From: an uncultured Acetatifactor sp.
GTDB taxonomy: Bacteria; Bacillota; Clostridia; Lachnospirales; Lachnospiraceae
Direction: 5' to 3'
Length of the DNA: 64,000 nucleotides
NCBI GenBank assembly: GCA_934402375.1
Contig: CAKRUB010000002.1
Span: 62,001-126,000 of the forward strand
Shown one piece after another: positions 17,262 to 25,421 of this stretch. A program made the translations under genes and the position numbers. A model generated the notes under the pieces. It was not told the origin of the DNA. It saw only the letters and a program-made list of their open reading frames with translations, and did no database searches. Each line of letters opens with the position of its first letter. The first letter of the stretch is position 1.

Positions 17262-17345
17262 GAAACGGAAAAGGCGCAATGCGGTAACGCAAAAGCTGCT
17301 TTGATAATGGATTCTCCTGCTATCGGCCACCGGTCGAGGAAAGAA
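17262..17345 (+). promoter_or_regulatory. Possible structured leader before the Rpn gene
   Basis: The 5' region of the Rpn gene holds a perfect small hairpin with a GNRA tetraloop (TGCG-GTAA-CGCA at 17280-17291), flanked by GGC and AAAGC segments, and a second hairpin (TCGGCC/GGTCGA at 17323-17337) just before the ribosome binding site. The order GGC, GNRA hairpin, CGCAAAAGC loosely recalls c-di-GMP-I (GEMM) riboswitches, but the second half does not match well. The upstream part of the gap (17091-17260) has only a small hairpin ATCGGC/GCCGAT near 17190. Confidence 0.3.
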
Positions 17346-17357
17346 AGGAGAATGCCT

Positions 17358-18152
17358 ATGGCAAAGTGTTATGAAGAGTTACAATTTACAGATGACTTTA
17401 TGTTTGGCAAGGTGATGGAGGATAAAGAGCTATGCCGTGATGTCCTGGAATGTCTGCTGGGGCAGCCGGTCGGAGAGCTGCGGGATGTGCATACCGAGAA
17501 GCAGTTGCAGTATACTGCAGATGGGAAACCGATCAGGCTGGATGTCTATACCAGAGATCATAAAGCTGTTTATGATGCGGAGATGCAGAATCTCAATCAC
17601 AGGAGACTGGAAGAGTTGGAACTGCCGAAGAGAAGTCGATTTTACCAGTCCATGATGGATGTAGACTATTTACAAAAGGGAGGCTCTTATCAGCGCCTGC
17701 CCGAGGGAAAGGTACTGATTATTTGTACATTTGACCCATTCGGGGAAGGAAAGGCAAAATATGTGTTTGAGAATAGGTGTGAAGACAAGCCGGAGCTTAG
17801 TTTAAAGGATGGAACGGCGAAGATATTCTATAATTGTACCTGTCTGTCGAGGAAAATGCCGGAAGAATTGAGGGCATTTTATGATTTTATTCTGACCGGA
17901 GTCGGCAGTGATGCGTTGACAAGAAGAATAGCTTCCGCTGTGAGCCGGGCAAGGCGTAATGAGAAATGGAGGAGTGAGTATATGAAAGAATTACTGTTGA
18001 GAGCAGATGCACGGGCGGAGGGAAGAGCAGAGGCAATCCGAGGCTTTGTTCAGGATAAGCTGGAGGATGGGATAGACAGGGAAACAATTATTCGCAAGCT
18101 CGAAAAGGTTTATTCCATGACGAGGGAGGAAGCGGAGAAATATCTTTCGTAA
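17358..18152 (+). CDS. Rpn family recombination-promoting nuclease / PD-(D/E)XK transposase-like protein
   Basis: A 264-residue member of the Rpn (YhgA-like, 'PD-(D/E)XK nuclease family transposase') proteins, which cut DNA and promote RecA-independent recombination; some relatives act as toxins or defence genes. The N-terminal motif FTDDFMFGKVMEDKELCRDVL is typical, and the nuclease core is seen as RLDVYTRDHKAVYDAEMQN (Asp, then Glu-x-Gln). The C-terminal 60 residues are helical and charged (REEAEKYLS at the end). AAAGGAG lies 7 nt before the ATG at 17358. No terminal inverted repeats flank it, so it is not an active insertion sequence here. It stands alone between non-coding stretches. Confidence 0.88.
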   Translation: MAKCYEELQFTDDFMFGKVMEDKELCRDVLECLLGQPVGELRDVHTEKQLQYTADGKPIRLDVYTRDHKAVYDAEMQNLNHRRLEELELPKRSRFYQSMMDVDYLQKGGSYQRLPEGKVLIICTFDPFGEGKAKYVFENRCEDKPELSLKDGTAKIFYNCTCLSRKMPEELRAFYDFILTGVGSDALTRRIASAVSRARRNEKWRSEYMKELLLRADARAEGRAEAIRGFVQDKLEDGIDRETIIRKLEKVYSMTREEAEKYLS

Positions 18153-18233
18153 CATAAAATGTTACATCGGTTGTCGAAAAAGCACATAACAAATGTGAAA
18201 TAACAACTATAACAATTATATGCAAAAATTGAC

Positions 18234-18417
18234 TTGACCGTGACAGTTTGGAATGCTATACTGATGGAAACTGCAACAGCAGTTGCGAAAGGAGAGATGT
18301 GTTATGAGAAAATTCAGAGAGGTGCTTTTTGCATAACTGAATAAAGGGTGATTTTGATTTAACCTTTCGTGTATACTATAACTGACCGGTTATGGCACAC
18401 CTTAGGGTGTGCTTTTT
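18234..18417 (+). ncRNA. Candidate short transcript with its own promoter and terminator
   Basis: A near-consensus promoter (TTGACC at 18234, 17-nt spacer, TATACT at 18257) is followed by AAAGGAGAG and a ten-codon frame (ATG at 18304, MRKFREVLFA). The segment ends in a clean terminator, GCACACC-TTA-GGGTGTGC plus seven T bases (18391-18417). The transcript would be about 150 nt. It may be a small regulatory RNA or an mRNA for a ten-residue peptide. It lies within the 540-bp gap between the Rpn gene and rsgA; the first 80 bases of that gap are AT-rich with nothing recognisable. Confidence 0.5.
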
Positions 18418-18466
18418 TTGCACCCTTTTTTCGGACAACGGGTGATGATGAGATTTATAACTTCTA

Positions 18467-18614
18467 AGTGACGTTGCACAGCATGTACAGACCACCGCAG
18501 GCACGCTTTCGCTACCTTCCGCACGCAACGGCACATAAGATGCCACAGTACGGCATCTAAGTGCCGGCGGCTCCAGAGTGCACTGCTTGTGGCCATGCAC
18601 ATGTTGTACAACTG
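18467..18614 (-). repeat. Structured palindromic repeat, copy C
   Basis: Full copy in minus orientation, just after the short-transcript terminator. Middle stem GGCAC/GTGCC and apical stem AGATGCC/GGCATCT. The flanks extend the pairing: GAGA, ATA and TTCT on the left match AGAA, TAT and TCTC on the right. Two overlapping open frames inside it are by-products of the repeat. Confidence 0.9.
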
Positions 18615-18692
18615 TATTCAGAAATATATGGGTCTCACATTACCAAAATGAATTTAACCAGACTAACGTAATGACAATGGAGGATTGTATCA

Positions 18693-19715
18693 ATGAATTT
18701 GGAAAAATATGGGTTCCCGGACGAAATAAGGGAAGAACTTATAAACAGCGGCGAGACAGGACTGATACCGGCGAGAGTGACAGCTGTTTACCGGGAACGA
18801 TATGAATTGGTGTGTGAGCATGGAGCAATCTATGCGAGATTAAAGACAAAGGAATATTATGTGGGAACCGAAGAGTTTCCGACAACGGGGGATTTTGTGC
18901 TGATCCGCTATGTGCCGGACGGTGACAGCCGGATTGTCAGAACCCTGCCGAGGAAAACCTTCTTCTCGAGACTTGACCCGACACCCGGGCGCGGGGAGCA
19001 GGCAGTGGCGGCTAATTTTGACTATGTATTTATCATGCAGTCGCTCAATCATGACTTTAATGAGAAGCGGATGGAGAGATACCTGACGCTGGCATGGCAG
19101 TCCGGCGCCTGTCCCGTCATTGTTTTGACAAAGGCGGATTTGCAGACGGATTACGAAGATTACATTGTGAAAATTAAAGCAATCGCGCCTGAGATTGAAA
19201 TTTGTGTGGTCAGCTCTAAGACCGGCTACGGAATGGAAGAACTCGGAAAATGTGTACAGCCGGGCAAGACCATTGTTTTCTTAGGCTCTTCCGGCGTCGG
19301 CAAGTCAAGCCTTGTCAATGCACTGGCGGGTGAGGAAATTATGGACACCAACGGCATCCGGGAGGCTGACAGCAAGGGGCGTCATACGACAACGCACAGA
19401 CAGCTGATTATGTTGAAAAATGACGCAATGCTCATCGATACGCCCGGTATGCGGAGCCTTGGAATGTGGGATGTCTCCACAGGTCTTGGCGAGGCATTCG
19501 GGGATGTCGAGCAATATCTCGGAAAGTGTCGGTTTGCCGATTGCAGACATGAGACGGAGCCGGGCTGCGCCATAAAGGAGGCAATCAAAAACGGAAGCCT
19601 GCCGGAGGCGAGATGGAAGAGCTATTGCAAGCTGAAAAAGGAAGCGAAATATACGGATGCAAGAGGGAAGGTACATATGGCAAAGGCAGCGGGCAGCAGA
19701 AAGAAGGTGCGGTAA
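18693..19715 (+). CDS. rsgA: Ribosome small subunit-dependent GTPase A
   Basis: Circularly permuted GTPase that checks late 30S ribosome assembly. The 340 residues hold an N-terminal OB-fold (to about residue 85), then the permuted G motifs in order: G4 VLTKADL, G1 FLGSSGVGKSSLVNAL and G3 DTPGMRSLG. A C-terminal zinc site follows (CRFADCRHETEPGCAI). GGAGG precedes the ATG by about 10 nt. Its stop overlaps the ATG of the next, broken gene (TAATG), so an acetyltransferase was once coupled to it. Cytosolic. Confidence 0.96.
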   Translation: MNLEKYGFPDEIREELINSGETGLIPARVTAVYRERYELVCEHGAIYARLKTKEYYVGTEEFPTTGDFVLIRYVPDGDSRIVRTLPRKTFFSRLDPTPGRGEQAVAANFDYVFIMQSLNHDFNEKRMERYLTLAWQSGACPVIVLTKADLQTDYEDYIVKIKAIAPEIEICVVSSKTGYGMEELGKCVQPGKTIVFLGSSGVGKSSLVNALAGEEIMDTNGIREADSKGRHTTTHRQLIMLKNDAMLIDTPGMRSLGMWDVSTGLGEAFGDVEQYLGKCRFADCRHETEPGCAIKEAIKNGSLPEARWKSYCKLKKEAKYTDARGKVHMAKAAGSRKKVR

Positions 19716-20168
19716 TGGAAATTGTGAGATTTGAAGGGCAGCATATCGAGGAAGCGCGGGCGCTCGCATTTGTGAATTATTGTGAGGAGAGACAGGCAGG
19801 CAGTAGCGGAGCTGTTGGTGAAAACGGAAGGAATCACCTATGAAGAAATTTCCCCGCAGGAGGCTTTTCTGGTTCGTGAATTCCGGAGAAGAAAGAGACG
19901 AAGAAAAAATAATTGCCTTTATGGAGCTGAGCGACAGTGCGGAGAATTTTGTGACGGAGCATATTGTCTGCCGGAGTATCGCGGGAAAAATATTTTCCAG
20001 AATCTGCTCAATTATGTTATTCTTATTTTAAGCCATGAGGGAAGCCTGTATCTGGGCGTGGATTATGAGAGCATGAATCCCACGGCATACTATTTCTGGA
20101 GAAAATATTTTAAGCCTTACACCTGCAGTGTGACAAGGCGGATCGATGGAGGAGAGGACAGATGCTGA
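19715..20168 (+). pseudogene. Frameshifted GNAT acetyltransferase
   Basis: Pieces of one N-acetyltransferase lie in three frames. The start (MEIVRFEGQHIEEARALAF) is in frame with the ATG at 19715. The next part (VAELLVKTEGITYEEISP) lies in the frame running to 20168, the middle (ERDEEKIIAFMELSDSAENF) in a third frame, and the end (LGVDYESMNPTAYYFWRKYF, PYTCSVTRRIDGG) back in the second. At least three indels are needed, so no full protein can be made. The recognisable end is typical of GNAT enzymes of Lachnospiraceae. The next GNAT gene starts 7 nt before this one ends, so downstream translation may still be coupled. Confidence 0.75.
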
Positions 20169-20665
20169 GACTGAGACCTTATAAAAAATGTGATGCAGCG
20201 CATATATGCAGCTGGATCAAGGACGAGCGGACATTCAGAAGATGGAGCGCCGACAGATTTGACCATTATCCCGTCACTGCGGAGGACATCAATGCGCACT
20301 ATGACGCTGCCGCTGACAGCGACTCCTTTTTCCAGATGACGGCATTCGACGAGACAGGAGCGGTCGGGCATCTCATCATGCGTTTCACGGATGAGGAAAA
20401 GCAGGTGCTCCGGTTTGGTTTTGTCATCGTTGATGACTCAAAGCGGGGAAAAGGTTATGGCAGGGAAATGATTGCGCTGGCATTGAAGTACGCCTTCGAG
20501 ATTCTGAAGGTACGGAAGGTGACAATCGGTGTCTTTGAGGACAATGCACCGGCATACCATTGTTATAAATCCGTCGGTTTTCAGGATGTTGCCGGAAGTG
20601 AACCGGAGATCTATCACATCATGGGCGGGGACTGGAAATGTCTGGAACTGGCGGTTGAGGCATAG
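20162..20665 (+). CDS. GNAT family N-acetyltransferase
   Basis: A 167-residue acetyl-CoA-dependent acetyltransferase of the RimJ/RimL-like group; the acceptor is unknown. The acetyl-CoA loop is visible as DSKRGKGYGREMI (Q/R-x-x-G-x-G/A), followed by VTIGVFEDNAPAYHCYKSVGF, the typical C-terminal strand-helix. GGAGGAGAGGAC precedes the ATG. It overlaps the end of the frameshifted GNAT and lies downstream of rsgA in the same direction, so it probably belongs to that transcript. Cytosolic. Confidence 0.9.
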   Translation: MLRLRPYKKCDAAHICSWIKDERTFRRWSADRFDHYPVTAEDINAHYDAAADSDSFFQMTAFDETGAVGHLIMRFTDEEKQVLRFGFVIVDDSKRGKGYGREMIALALKYAFEILKVRKVTIGVFEDNAPAYHCYKSVGFQDVAGSEPEIYHIMGGDWKCLELAVEA

Positions 20666-20787
20666 CTTGAAACCGGAAAGGCGGATGTCGTTTCCAATAA
20701 TTAGTACGGGGATTTTCGCGGATTTCATGTATAGTAAAAAAGGTAACATGAAAACTAATAACAACCTGTTAAGGGAGGAAACGATAG

Positions 20788-21972
20788 ATGCAGAATACAG
20801 AAAAAATCAAGACTTACCTAAAGCGCCTGGGTGCCGGAGAGAAGATAGACAGCGTCCGCGAGGATTTTGTCAGGGAGTTCAGAGAGGTGGACCCTGCCGA
20901 GATCATGCAGGCGGAGCAGGAGCTCTTAAAGGAGGGCACACCGCTGGAGGAAGTGCAGAAACTTTGTGATGTCCATGCTGCTCTGTTCCACGGAACAACG
21001 ACGGAGGAAAAGATTGCCAACGCGGAAAAGTCGGTTGCGGAGGCAATGAAGGAGAAGAGGATGACGACGACGGCGGAGCTGGCGGAAATTCCCGGGCATC
21101 CGCTGCACACGTTCACGCTGGAAAATGAGGCGCTCGAAGGGATTTTGAAAAGATGCGGAGAGGCAGCGAAAGGCGGTGAGGTGGATGCGTCTCTGCTGGA
21201 GGAGCTCCGCCAGCTCGCAATCCATTATGCGAAGAAGGGCGATCTGCTCTATCCGCACCTGAAGGTGAAATACGGGATCAGCGGCCCTTCGGCTGTCATG
21301 TGGACGGTGGATGACGAGATCAGAGACGAACTGACGGCGCTGGCAAAGGCAGAGAGGCGGGATGAGGAGTGGATGAAGCGCTTCGAGGCTGTGTTGGTGC
21401 GCATCGACGAGATGATCTACAAGGAGGCGAATATCCTCTTCCCGAACTGTGCGCTGAATTTCTCGACGGAAGAATGGTATGACATCTACAGGGATTCCAA
21501 GGATTATGCGGAATGCTTCGGAGTGCCGAACGGAATCTGGGCGGAAGCGGAGAATGCGGAGCGGATGAAGGCGGGGGCAGTGACCGACGGGGAGATTGTG
21601 ATGCCCGGAGGACATCTGACTGTCGAACAGCTCACCGCAATGCTCAACACGATACCGTTGGAGATTTCCTTTGTGGATACAGACAATATCAACCGGTTCT
21701 TCAATGAGGGGCCGAAGGTGTTCAAGCGGCCGGGCATGGCGATCGGCAGAGAGGTGTTTTCCTGTCACCCGCCGAAGATTGAACAGCGGGTCAGAAGAAT
21801 CATCGAGGAATTCCGAAATGGCACGCTTGATCAGGTTCCGGTCTGGATGAACAAGAACGGCAGAACCATGCTCGTAACTTATATGGCGGTCAGGGGCAGA
21901 GACAATAACTATCTGGGTACCCTGGAGCTTGTGCAGGATATGGAATTTGCAAAAAAGTACTTTGAAAAATGA
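20788..21972 (+). CDS. DUF438 protein with hemerythrin-like and PAS domains
   Basis: A 394-residue cytosolic protein. The first 70 residues are a DUF438 domain (TYLKRLGAGEKIDSVREDF to VQKLCDVHAALFHG). The middle is a hemerythrin-like four-helix bundle (HPLHTFTLENEALEGIL, HYAKKGDLLYPHLKVKYG, EANILFPNCA) with His and Glu residues suited to a di-iron or oxygen/NO-sensing centre. The end is a PAS domain (FVDTDNINRFFNEGPKVFKR to GTLELVQDMEFAKKYF). GGGAGG lies before the ATG. Family members are thought to sense redox state or gases in anaerobes; this one stands alone, so its partner is unknown. Confidence 0.88.
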   Translation: MQNTEKIKTYLKRLGAGEKIDSVREDFVREFREVDPAEIMQAEQELLKEGTPLEEVQKLCDVHAALFHGTTTEEKIANAEKSVAEAMKEKRMTTTAELAEIPGHPLHTFTLENEALEGILKRCGEAAKGGEVDASLLEELRQLAIHYAKKGDLLYPHLKVKYGISGPSAVMWTVDDEIRDELTALAKAERRDEEWMKRFEAVLVRIDEMIYKEANILFPNCALNFSTEEWYDIYRDSKDYAECFGVPNGIWAEAENAERMKAGAVTDGEIVMPGGHLTVEQLTAMLNTIPLEISFVDTDNINRFFNEGPKVFKRPGMAIGREVFSCHPPKIEQRVRRIIEEFRNGTLDQVPVWMNKNGRTMLVTYMAVRGRDNNYLGTLELVQDMEFAKKYFEK

Positions 21973-22038
21973 AAAGGACTATATCCCTATTGATAATTCT
22001 TCCGTATAGAATTATTCTATTATAAAGGGAGGGATAAC

Positions 22039-23118
22039 ATGGTTAAAGTAGATTCGCCAATCAGCATTGGGGGTCATACAGTCAGGAACAGAATAACCTT
22101 TGCTCCAACTGTAAAGTTTGATTATACGGATGATTCCGGGAGAGCTACAGAGAAACACGTATCCCATTATACGGAGAGAGCAAAGGGAGGCTGTGGTCTT
22201 GTGTGCGTGGAGGCAACAGCTGTGACTCCTGGTGGTAGATTCTGCAGATCGCATATGGGTCTGTGGGATGACGGGCAGATTGAGGGACATAAGGCAATCG
22301 CGGGGGGCTGCCATCAATATGACACGGTGGTGATTGTCCAGCTGAATCATACGGGTTACGAAACGAATCCAGAGCTTGGCGCTGCTATAGGACCATCCCG
22401 GATCAGAAAAAGCGGCCACCATGGAGAATATATGACGGTGGAGATGAGCCCTGATGAGATTCACCGGATGCAGGATGCATTCGTTAGTGCGGCATTCAGG
22501 GCAAAAAAGGCAGGATATGATGGCATACAATTCCATGGCTGTCATAGTTATTTAATCAATCAGTTTATGTCGCCGGTGGCAAATCTGCGGGATGACGAGT
22601 ACGGCGGAAGTGTGATAAACAGAGCACGGTTTTGCAGCGAAATGATCCGTGGCGTGAGGGAGACGTGTGGTTCAGATTTTTTGATTTCCGTGCGCACCTC
22701 CGGTTACGACAGTAATCTGGAGGAGGCAATTGCAGTAGCCGAGGAATATGTAGAGGCAGGCTGTGATTATCTACAGGTGTCATCAGGACTGACACCGCTG
22801 GGGAGTCTGAAGCCCTTTTCTGATAAGCTCGTCTCGGACATACAGAGTCTTGGAGTCCGTTTTCATGAACATTTTGCGGGAAGAGTGCCAATATCCTGTG
22901 TGGGTGGACTGCGTAACCCGGAGCAGATAGAGTATCTGATCGGAAAGGAATATGTCGACACAGTTGATGTGGCAAGGGCGATTCTGGCAGATCCTGAGTT
23001 TGCAAATGCGGTATTGCACAAAAAGAATTTTACAAAATGTTTTGAGTGTAGGGCTTGTCAGTATGGTCCCTTTACGGCTCATAAATGTCCTGCTGAACTT
23101 ATACGGAACCGAAAATAA
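22039..23118 (+). CDS. Old yellow enzyme family NADH:flavin oxidoreductase
   Basis: A 359-residue FMN-dependent TIM-barrel ene-reductase that reduces activated C=C bonds. Motifs: RNRITFAPTVKF at the N-terminus, GYDGIQFHGCHSYLINQF (substrate-binding His pair), DEYGGSVINRARF, and VARAILADPEF (phosphate binding). A C-terminal cysteine group, CFECRACQYG with another Cys nearby, matches the [4Fe-4S] cluster of the long two-domain relatives (2,4-dienoyl-CoA reductase type), although the FAD domain is absent. AAAGGGAGG precedes the ATG. Monocistronic: a hairpin lies upstream and a terminator downstream. The physiological substrate cannot be inferred. Confidence 0.9.
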   Translation: MVKVDSPISIGGHTVRNRITFAPTVKFDYTDDSGRATEKHVSHYTERAKGGCGLVCVEATAVTPGGRFCRSHMGLWDDGQIEGHKAIAGGCHQYDTVVIVQLNHTGYETNPELGAAIGPSRIRKSGHHGEYMTVEMSPDEIHRMQDAFVSAAFRAKKAGYDGIQFHGCHSYLINQFMSPVANLRDDEYGGSVINRARFCSEMIRGVRETCGSDFLISVRTSGYDSNLEEAIAVAEEYVEAGCDYLQVSSGLTPLGSLKPFSDKLVSDIQSLGVRFHEHFAGRVPISCVGGLRNPEQIEYLIGKEYVDTVDVARAILADPEFANAVLHKKNFTKCFECRACQYGPFTAHKCPAELIRNRK

Positions 23119-23133
23119 TTTATATTTTATGAG

Positions 23134-23167
23134 AGAAAAACAGGCAGCTTTGTCTGTTTTTCTTTTT
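23134..23167 (+). terminator. Terminator after the OYE gene
   Basis: AGAAAAACAG pairs with CTGTTTTTCT around a 10-nt loop and is followed by TTTTT. It ends the OYE transcript just before the PadR promoter. Confidence 0.8.
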
Positions 23168-23180
23168 GCGAAAATATACC

Positions 23181-23209
23181 TTGACAGGCGAGGTATTATA
23201 ATGTATGCT
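23181..23209 (+). promoter_or_regulatory. Promoter of the PadR operon
   Basis: TTGACA at 23181, a 17-nt spacer and TATGCT at 23204. The region between and after (TATTATAATGTATGCTG) is AT-rich with partial symmetry, as expected for PadR autoregulation. The predicted start point is about 15 nt before the ribosome binding site GGGAGG at 23224. Confidence 0.6.
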
Positions 23210-23238
23210 GTATCTCAAGAAAAGGGAGGTGACACGCT

Positions 23239-23562
23239 ACGTCCATTACATCAGATATTATACGCGGGCATACAGAGGCAATTATCCTGTCACATCTTCT
23301 GGAGCAGGACAGCTATGGCTATCAGATCAATAAGGACATTATGAAGAAGACAGACAATAAGTATGAGCTGAAGGAGGCAACGCTGTATTCTGCATTCCGG
23401 AGACTGGAGCAGGCGGGTTATATCAGAACCTACTGGGGTGATGAAACGGTAGGTGCGAGACGCCGTTATTACGCGATCACGGAATCGGGAAGGACTGCAT
23501 ATCAGGGCTATAAGCAGGAGTGGAACGAGGCAAAGGAAATGATCGACCAGCTTTTAAAATAG
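23239..23562 (+). CDS. PadR family transcriptional regulator with apparent ACG start codon
   Basis: A 107-residue winged-helix regulator. The body is complete: IIRGHTEAIILSHLLEQDSY, then YSAFRRLEQAGYIRTYWG (wing) and GRTAYQGYKQEW. ATG-based calling starts at 23341 and loses the first helices. The homologous N-terminus reads back through SITSDIIRG to an ACG codon at 23239, 9 nt after AAGGGAGG, with an in-frame TGA four codons earlier. No ATG, GTG or TTG lies between. PadR proteins usually begin MSIxSD, so the start appears to have changed from ATG to ACG. The HAAS and DUF4097 genes follow; PadR typically represses that operon, which often responds to envelope stress. Confidence 0.8.
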   Translation, partial: TSITSDIIRGHTEAIILSHLLEQDSYGYQINKDIMKKTDNKYELKEATLYSAFRRLEQAGYIRTYWGDETVGARRRYYAITESGRTAYQGYKQEWNEAKEMIDQLLK

Positions 23563-23605
23563 TATGCACAAGGCTTGCAGATTACAGAAAGGAATGATAA
23601 TTCAT

Positions 23606-24301
23606 ATGAGAGACAAAATAGTAGAAAAATTTAACCAATTGTTTGAGGATGCACCGAAGACGAGGAAGGCGCTGGAGCTGAAACAGGAGATGCTTCAGAA
23701 TGCGTTGGATAAATATGAGGATCTGGTTCAGGAGGGACACTCCGAGGAGGATGCCTATCAGAACGTGATTCAGTCGATCGGGGATGTGACGGAGCTTTTT
23801 GAGGAGGTTGAGGAGAAAAATCTGCTGAGCCTGTCGGAGAGCGATAGAAAGAAAAAGGCGCTTTTGCAGGCGATTGCCGTGGGATTGTATATTCTGGCGG
23901 GTGTCGTATTTTTCGGTTTTGCGCTGATCGGTGAAGTGGCGTATGGCTATAGCGATGTTACTACCGGTATCGGTCTGGTCTTAGCGGGACTCATCTGTAT
24001 TCCGCCTACCGTCATGATGGTCTATGCGGCGAATATGTATCCTGTATACAAGAAGAAGGAGAAACAGGATATGGTGGAGGAATATAAGGAAGAGAAATAT
24101 AAGAACAATAAGGATGAGGCAGTCCTGGGATCGGTCAGCACGCTGATCTGGATGCTGGTGCTGGTTGCCTATTTCATCATCAGCTTTAAAACCTGGGCAT
24201 GGTATATTACATGGGTTATTTTCCTGATTGGCGGCAGCATTCAATCAATTGCTTCGTTGGTCTTCAGTTTACATAAGGATAAGAACGGGAGGGAATCATG
24301 A
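23606..24301 (+). CDS. DUF1700 (HAAS-domain) membrane protein
   Basis: A 231-residue protein of the kind always found between PadR regulators and DUF4097 proteins. The first 90 residues form a helical HAAS signalling domain (MRDKIVEKFNQLFEDAPKTR; YEDLVQEGHSEEDAYQNVI; SIGDVTELFEEV). It is followed by four likely membrane helices (ALLQAIAVGLYILAGVVFFG; GIGLVLAGLICIPPTVMMVY; TLIWMLVLVAYFIISF; WYITWVIFLIGG). AAGGA precedes the ATG at 23606; a longer frame from 23564 lacks a ribosome binding site. It overlaps the next gene by 4 bp (ATGA). Probable role: membrane partner that senses or assembles with DUF4097. Confidence 0.88.
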   Translation: MRDKIVEKFNQLFEDAPKTRKALELKQEMLQNALDKYEDLVQEGHSEEDAYQNVIQSIGDVTELFEEVEEKNLLSLSESDRKKKALLQAIAVGLYILAGVVFFGFALIGEVAYGYSDVTTGIGLVLAGLICIPPTVMMVYAANMYPVYKKKEKQDMVEEYKEEKYKNNKDEAVLGSVSTLIWMLVLVAYFIISFKTWAWYITWVIFLIGGSIQSIASLVFSLHKDKNGRES

Positions 24302-25374
24302 AGGGTTTAAAGATAACATTAATTGCGGTTCTGGGTGTAGTTGTTTTGGGGCTCTGTGTACTGCTCGGCTACAGCCTGAGCAAAACGGATGCCGGACGAT
24401 TCGAGATTGTCAGCAGCGATGCCGGGCTGGTTCAGGAAAAGGAATTTCCGGTGGCAGATATTGATAAGCTGGATATCCGCTATGACAAGAGCAGTAATGA
24501 TGTCACGATCTATGAGTCGGACGGCAGCACAGTGATCGTAAAGGAATTTGCAAATTTTTCTGTCAAGGATTCCGAGCTGGCTGAAATAAAGCTGTCCGGC
24601 AGCACCTTATCGGTCAAGGGACCGAAGCGTACGAACAATATGATTAATTTCAACCGCTATATGTATACAGAGATCTGGCTGCCTGCCGGTTATGAGGGCG
24701 AGATCAGTGTCAAAACGGTCAGCGGTGAGATCAGGGTGGACAGGGACTTACCGCTACAGCAGAAGCTGAAGCTGTCCAGCACGAGCGGTGATATTACGAC
24801 AAAGAATGTTACCGCGACACAGGTGTCGGTCGCATCGACCAGTGGCGAGGTACGGCTGGGAGAGGTTACTGCGAAGGAAATCGAAATTTCGACGACCAGT
24901 GGGGATGTGAGACTGGATAAGGCGGACGGCAGGCTTTCAGCTGCATCGACCAGCGGCGAGGTGACTGTCTCAGACGGAAATGGCGAGAGAAAGGTGAATA
25001 CCACCTCCGGAGACATCAGAATATCAGGTGTTGACGGCAGGTTTTCAATTTCTTCAACCAGCGGTGAGGTGACACTCGAGGGTCAGAGCGGATTCGGAGC
25101 CGCCAGTACAACCAGCGGAGACGTCCGGCTTTCCGTTGCACAACTCACCGGTGATCTGGACATCGATACATCGAGTGGAGAGGTGACACTGCAGCTGTCC
25201 AGGGATGAGAGTCTGCAATTCAAGGCAACTACCTCCAGCGGCGTGATCAGTACCTTCTTTGACGATGCGCTGGCGTTTTCCAAGAAGGGCGACCGTGCGG
25301 AGGGCAGCGTAGGCAATGACAGCAAAAATAAAGTAACCGTCACCACTACCAGTGGTGACATTCGCGTGCAGTAA
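24298..25374 (+). CDS. DUF4097 beta-strand repeat protein
   Basis: A 358-residue exported, membrane-anchored protein: one N-terminal helix (ITLIAVLGVVVLGLCVLLGY), then an all-beta region. From about residue 150 it contains some ten repeats of 18-20 residues centred on TSGD or TSGE (for example SSTSGDITTK, ASTSGEVRL, STTSGDVRL, ASTSGEVTV, NTTSGDIRI), which should stack as a right-handed beta-solenoid. The repeats alternate almost strictly between a D form and an E form. The start overlaps the HAAS gene by 4 bp. The family is thought to act at the envelope; no enzyme activity is known. Confidence 0.9.
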   Translation: MKGLKITLIAVLGVVVLGLCVLLGYSLSKTDAGRFEIVSSDAGLVQEKEFPVADIDKLDIRYDKSSNDVTIYESDGSTVIVKEFANFSVKDSELAEIKLSGSTLSVKGPKRTNNMINFNRYMYTEIWLPAGYEGEISVKTVSGEIRVDRDLPLQQKLKLSSTSGDITTKNVTATQVSVASTSGEVRLGEVTAKEIEISTTSGDVRLDKADGRLSAASTSGEVTVSDGNGERKVNTTSGDIRISGVDGRFSISSTSGEVTLEGQSGFGAASTTSGDVRLSVAQLTGDLDIDTSSGEVTLQLSRDESLQFKATTSSGVISTFFDDALAFSKKGDRAEGSVGNDSKNKVTVTTTSGDIRVQ

Positions 25375-25421
25375 AACGCAGTCTGGACTTGTTTTTTATT
25401 ATTAAAAGAGATGTGCATATT

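Noticed and set aside
17358-18152. Active transposon carrying the Rpn 'transposase'
   Set aside because: No terminal inverted repeats or target duplications flank it; Rpn proteins are often stand-alone nucleases.
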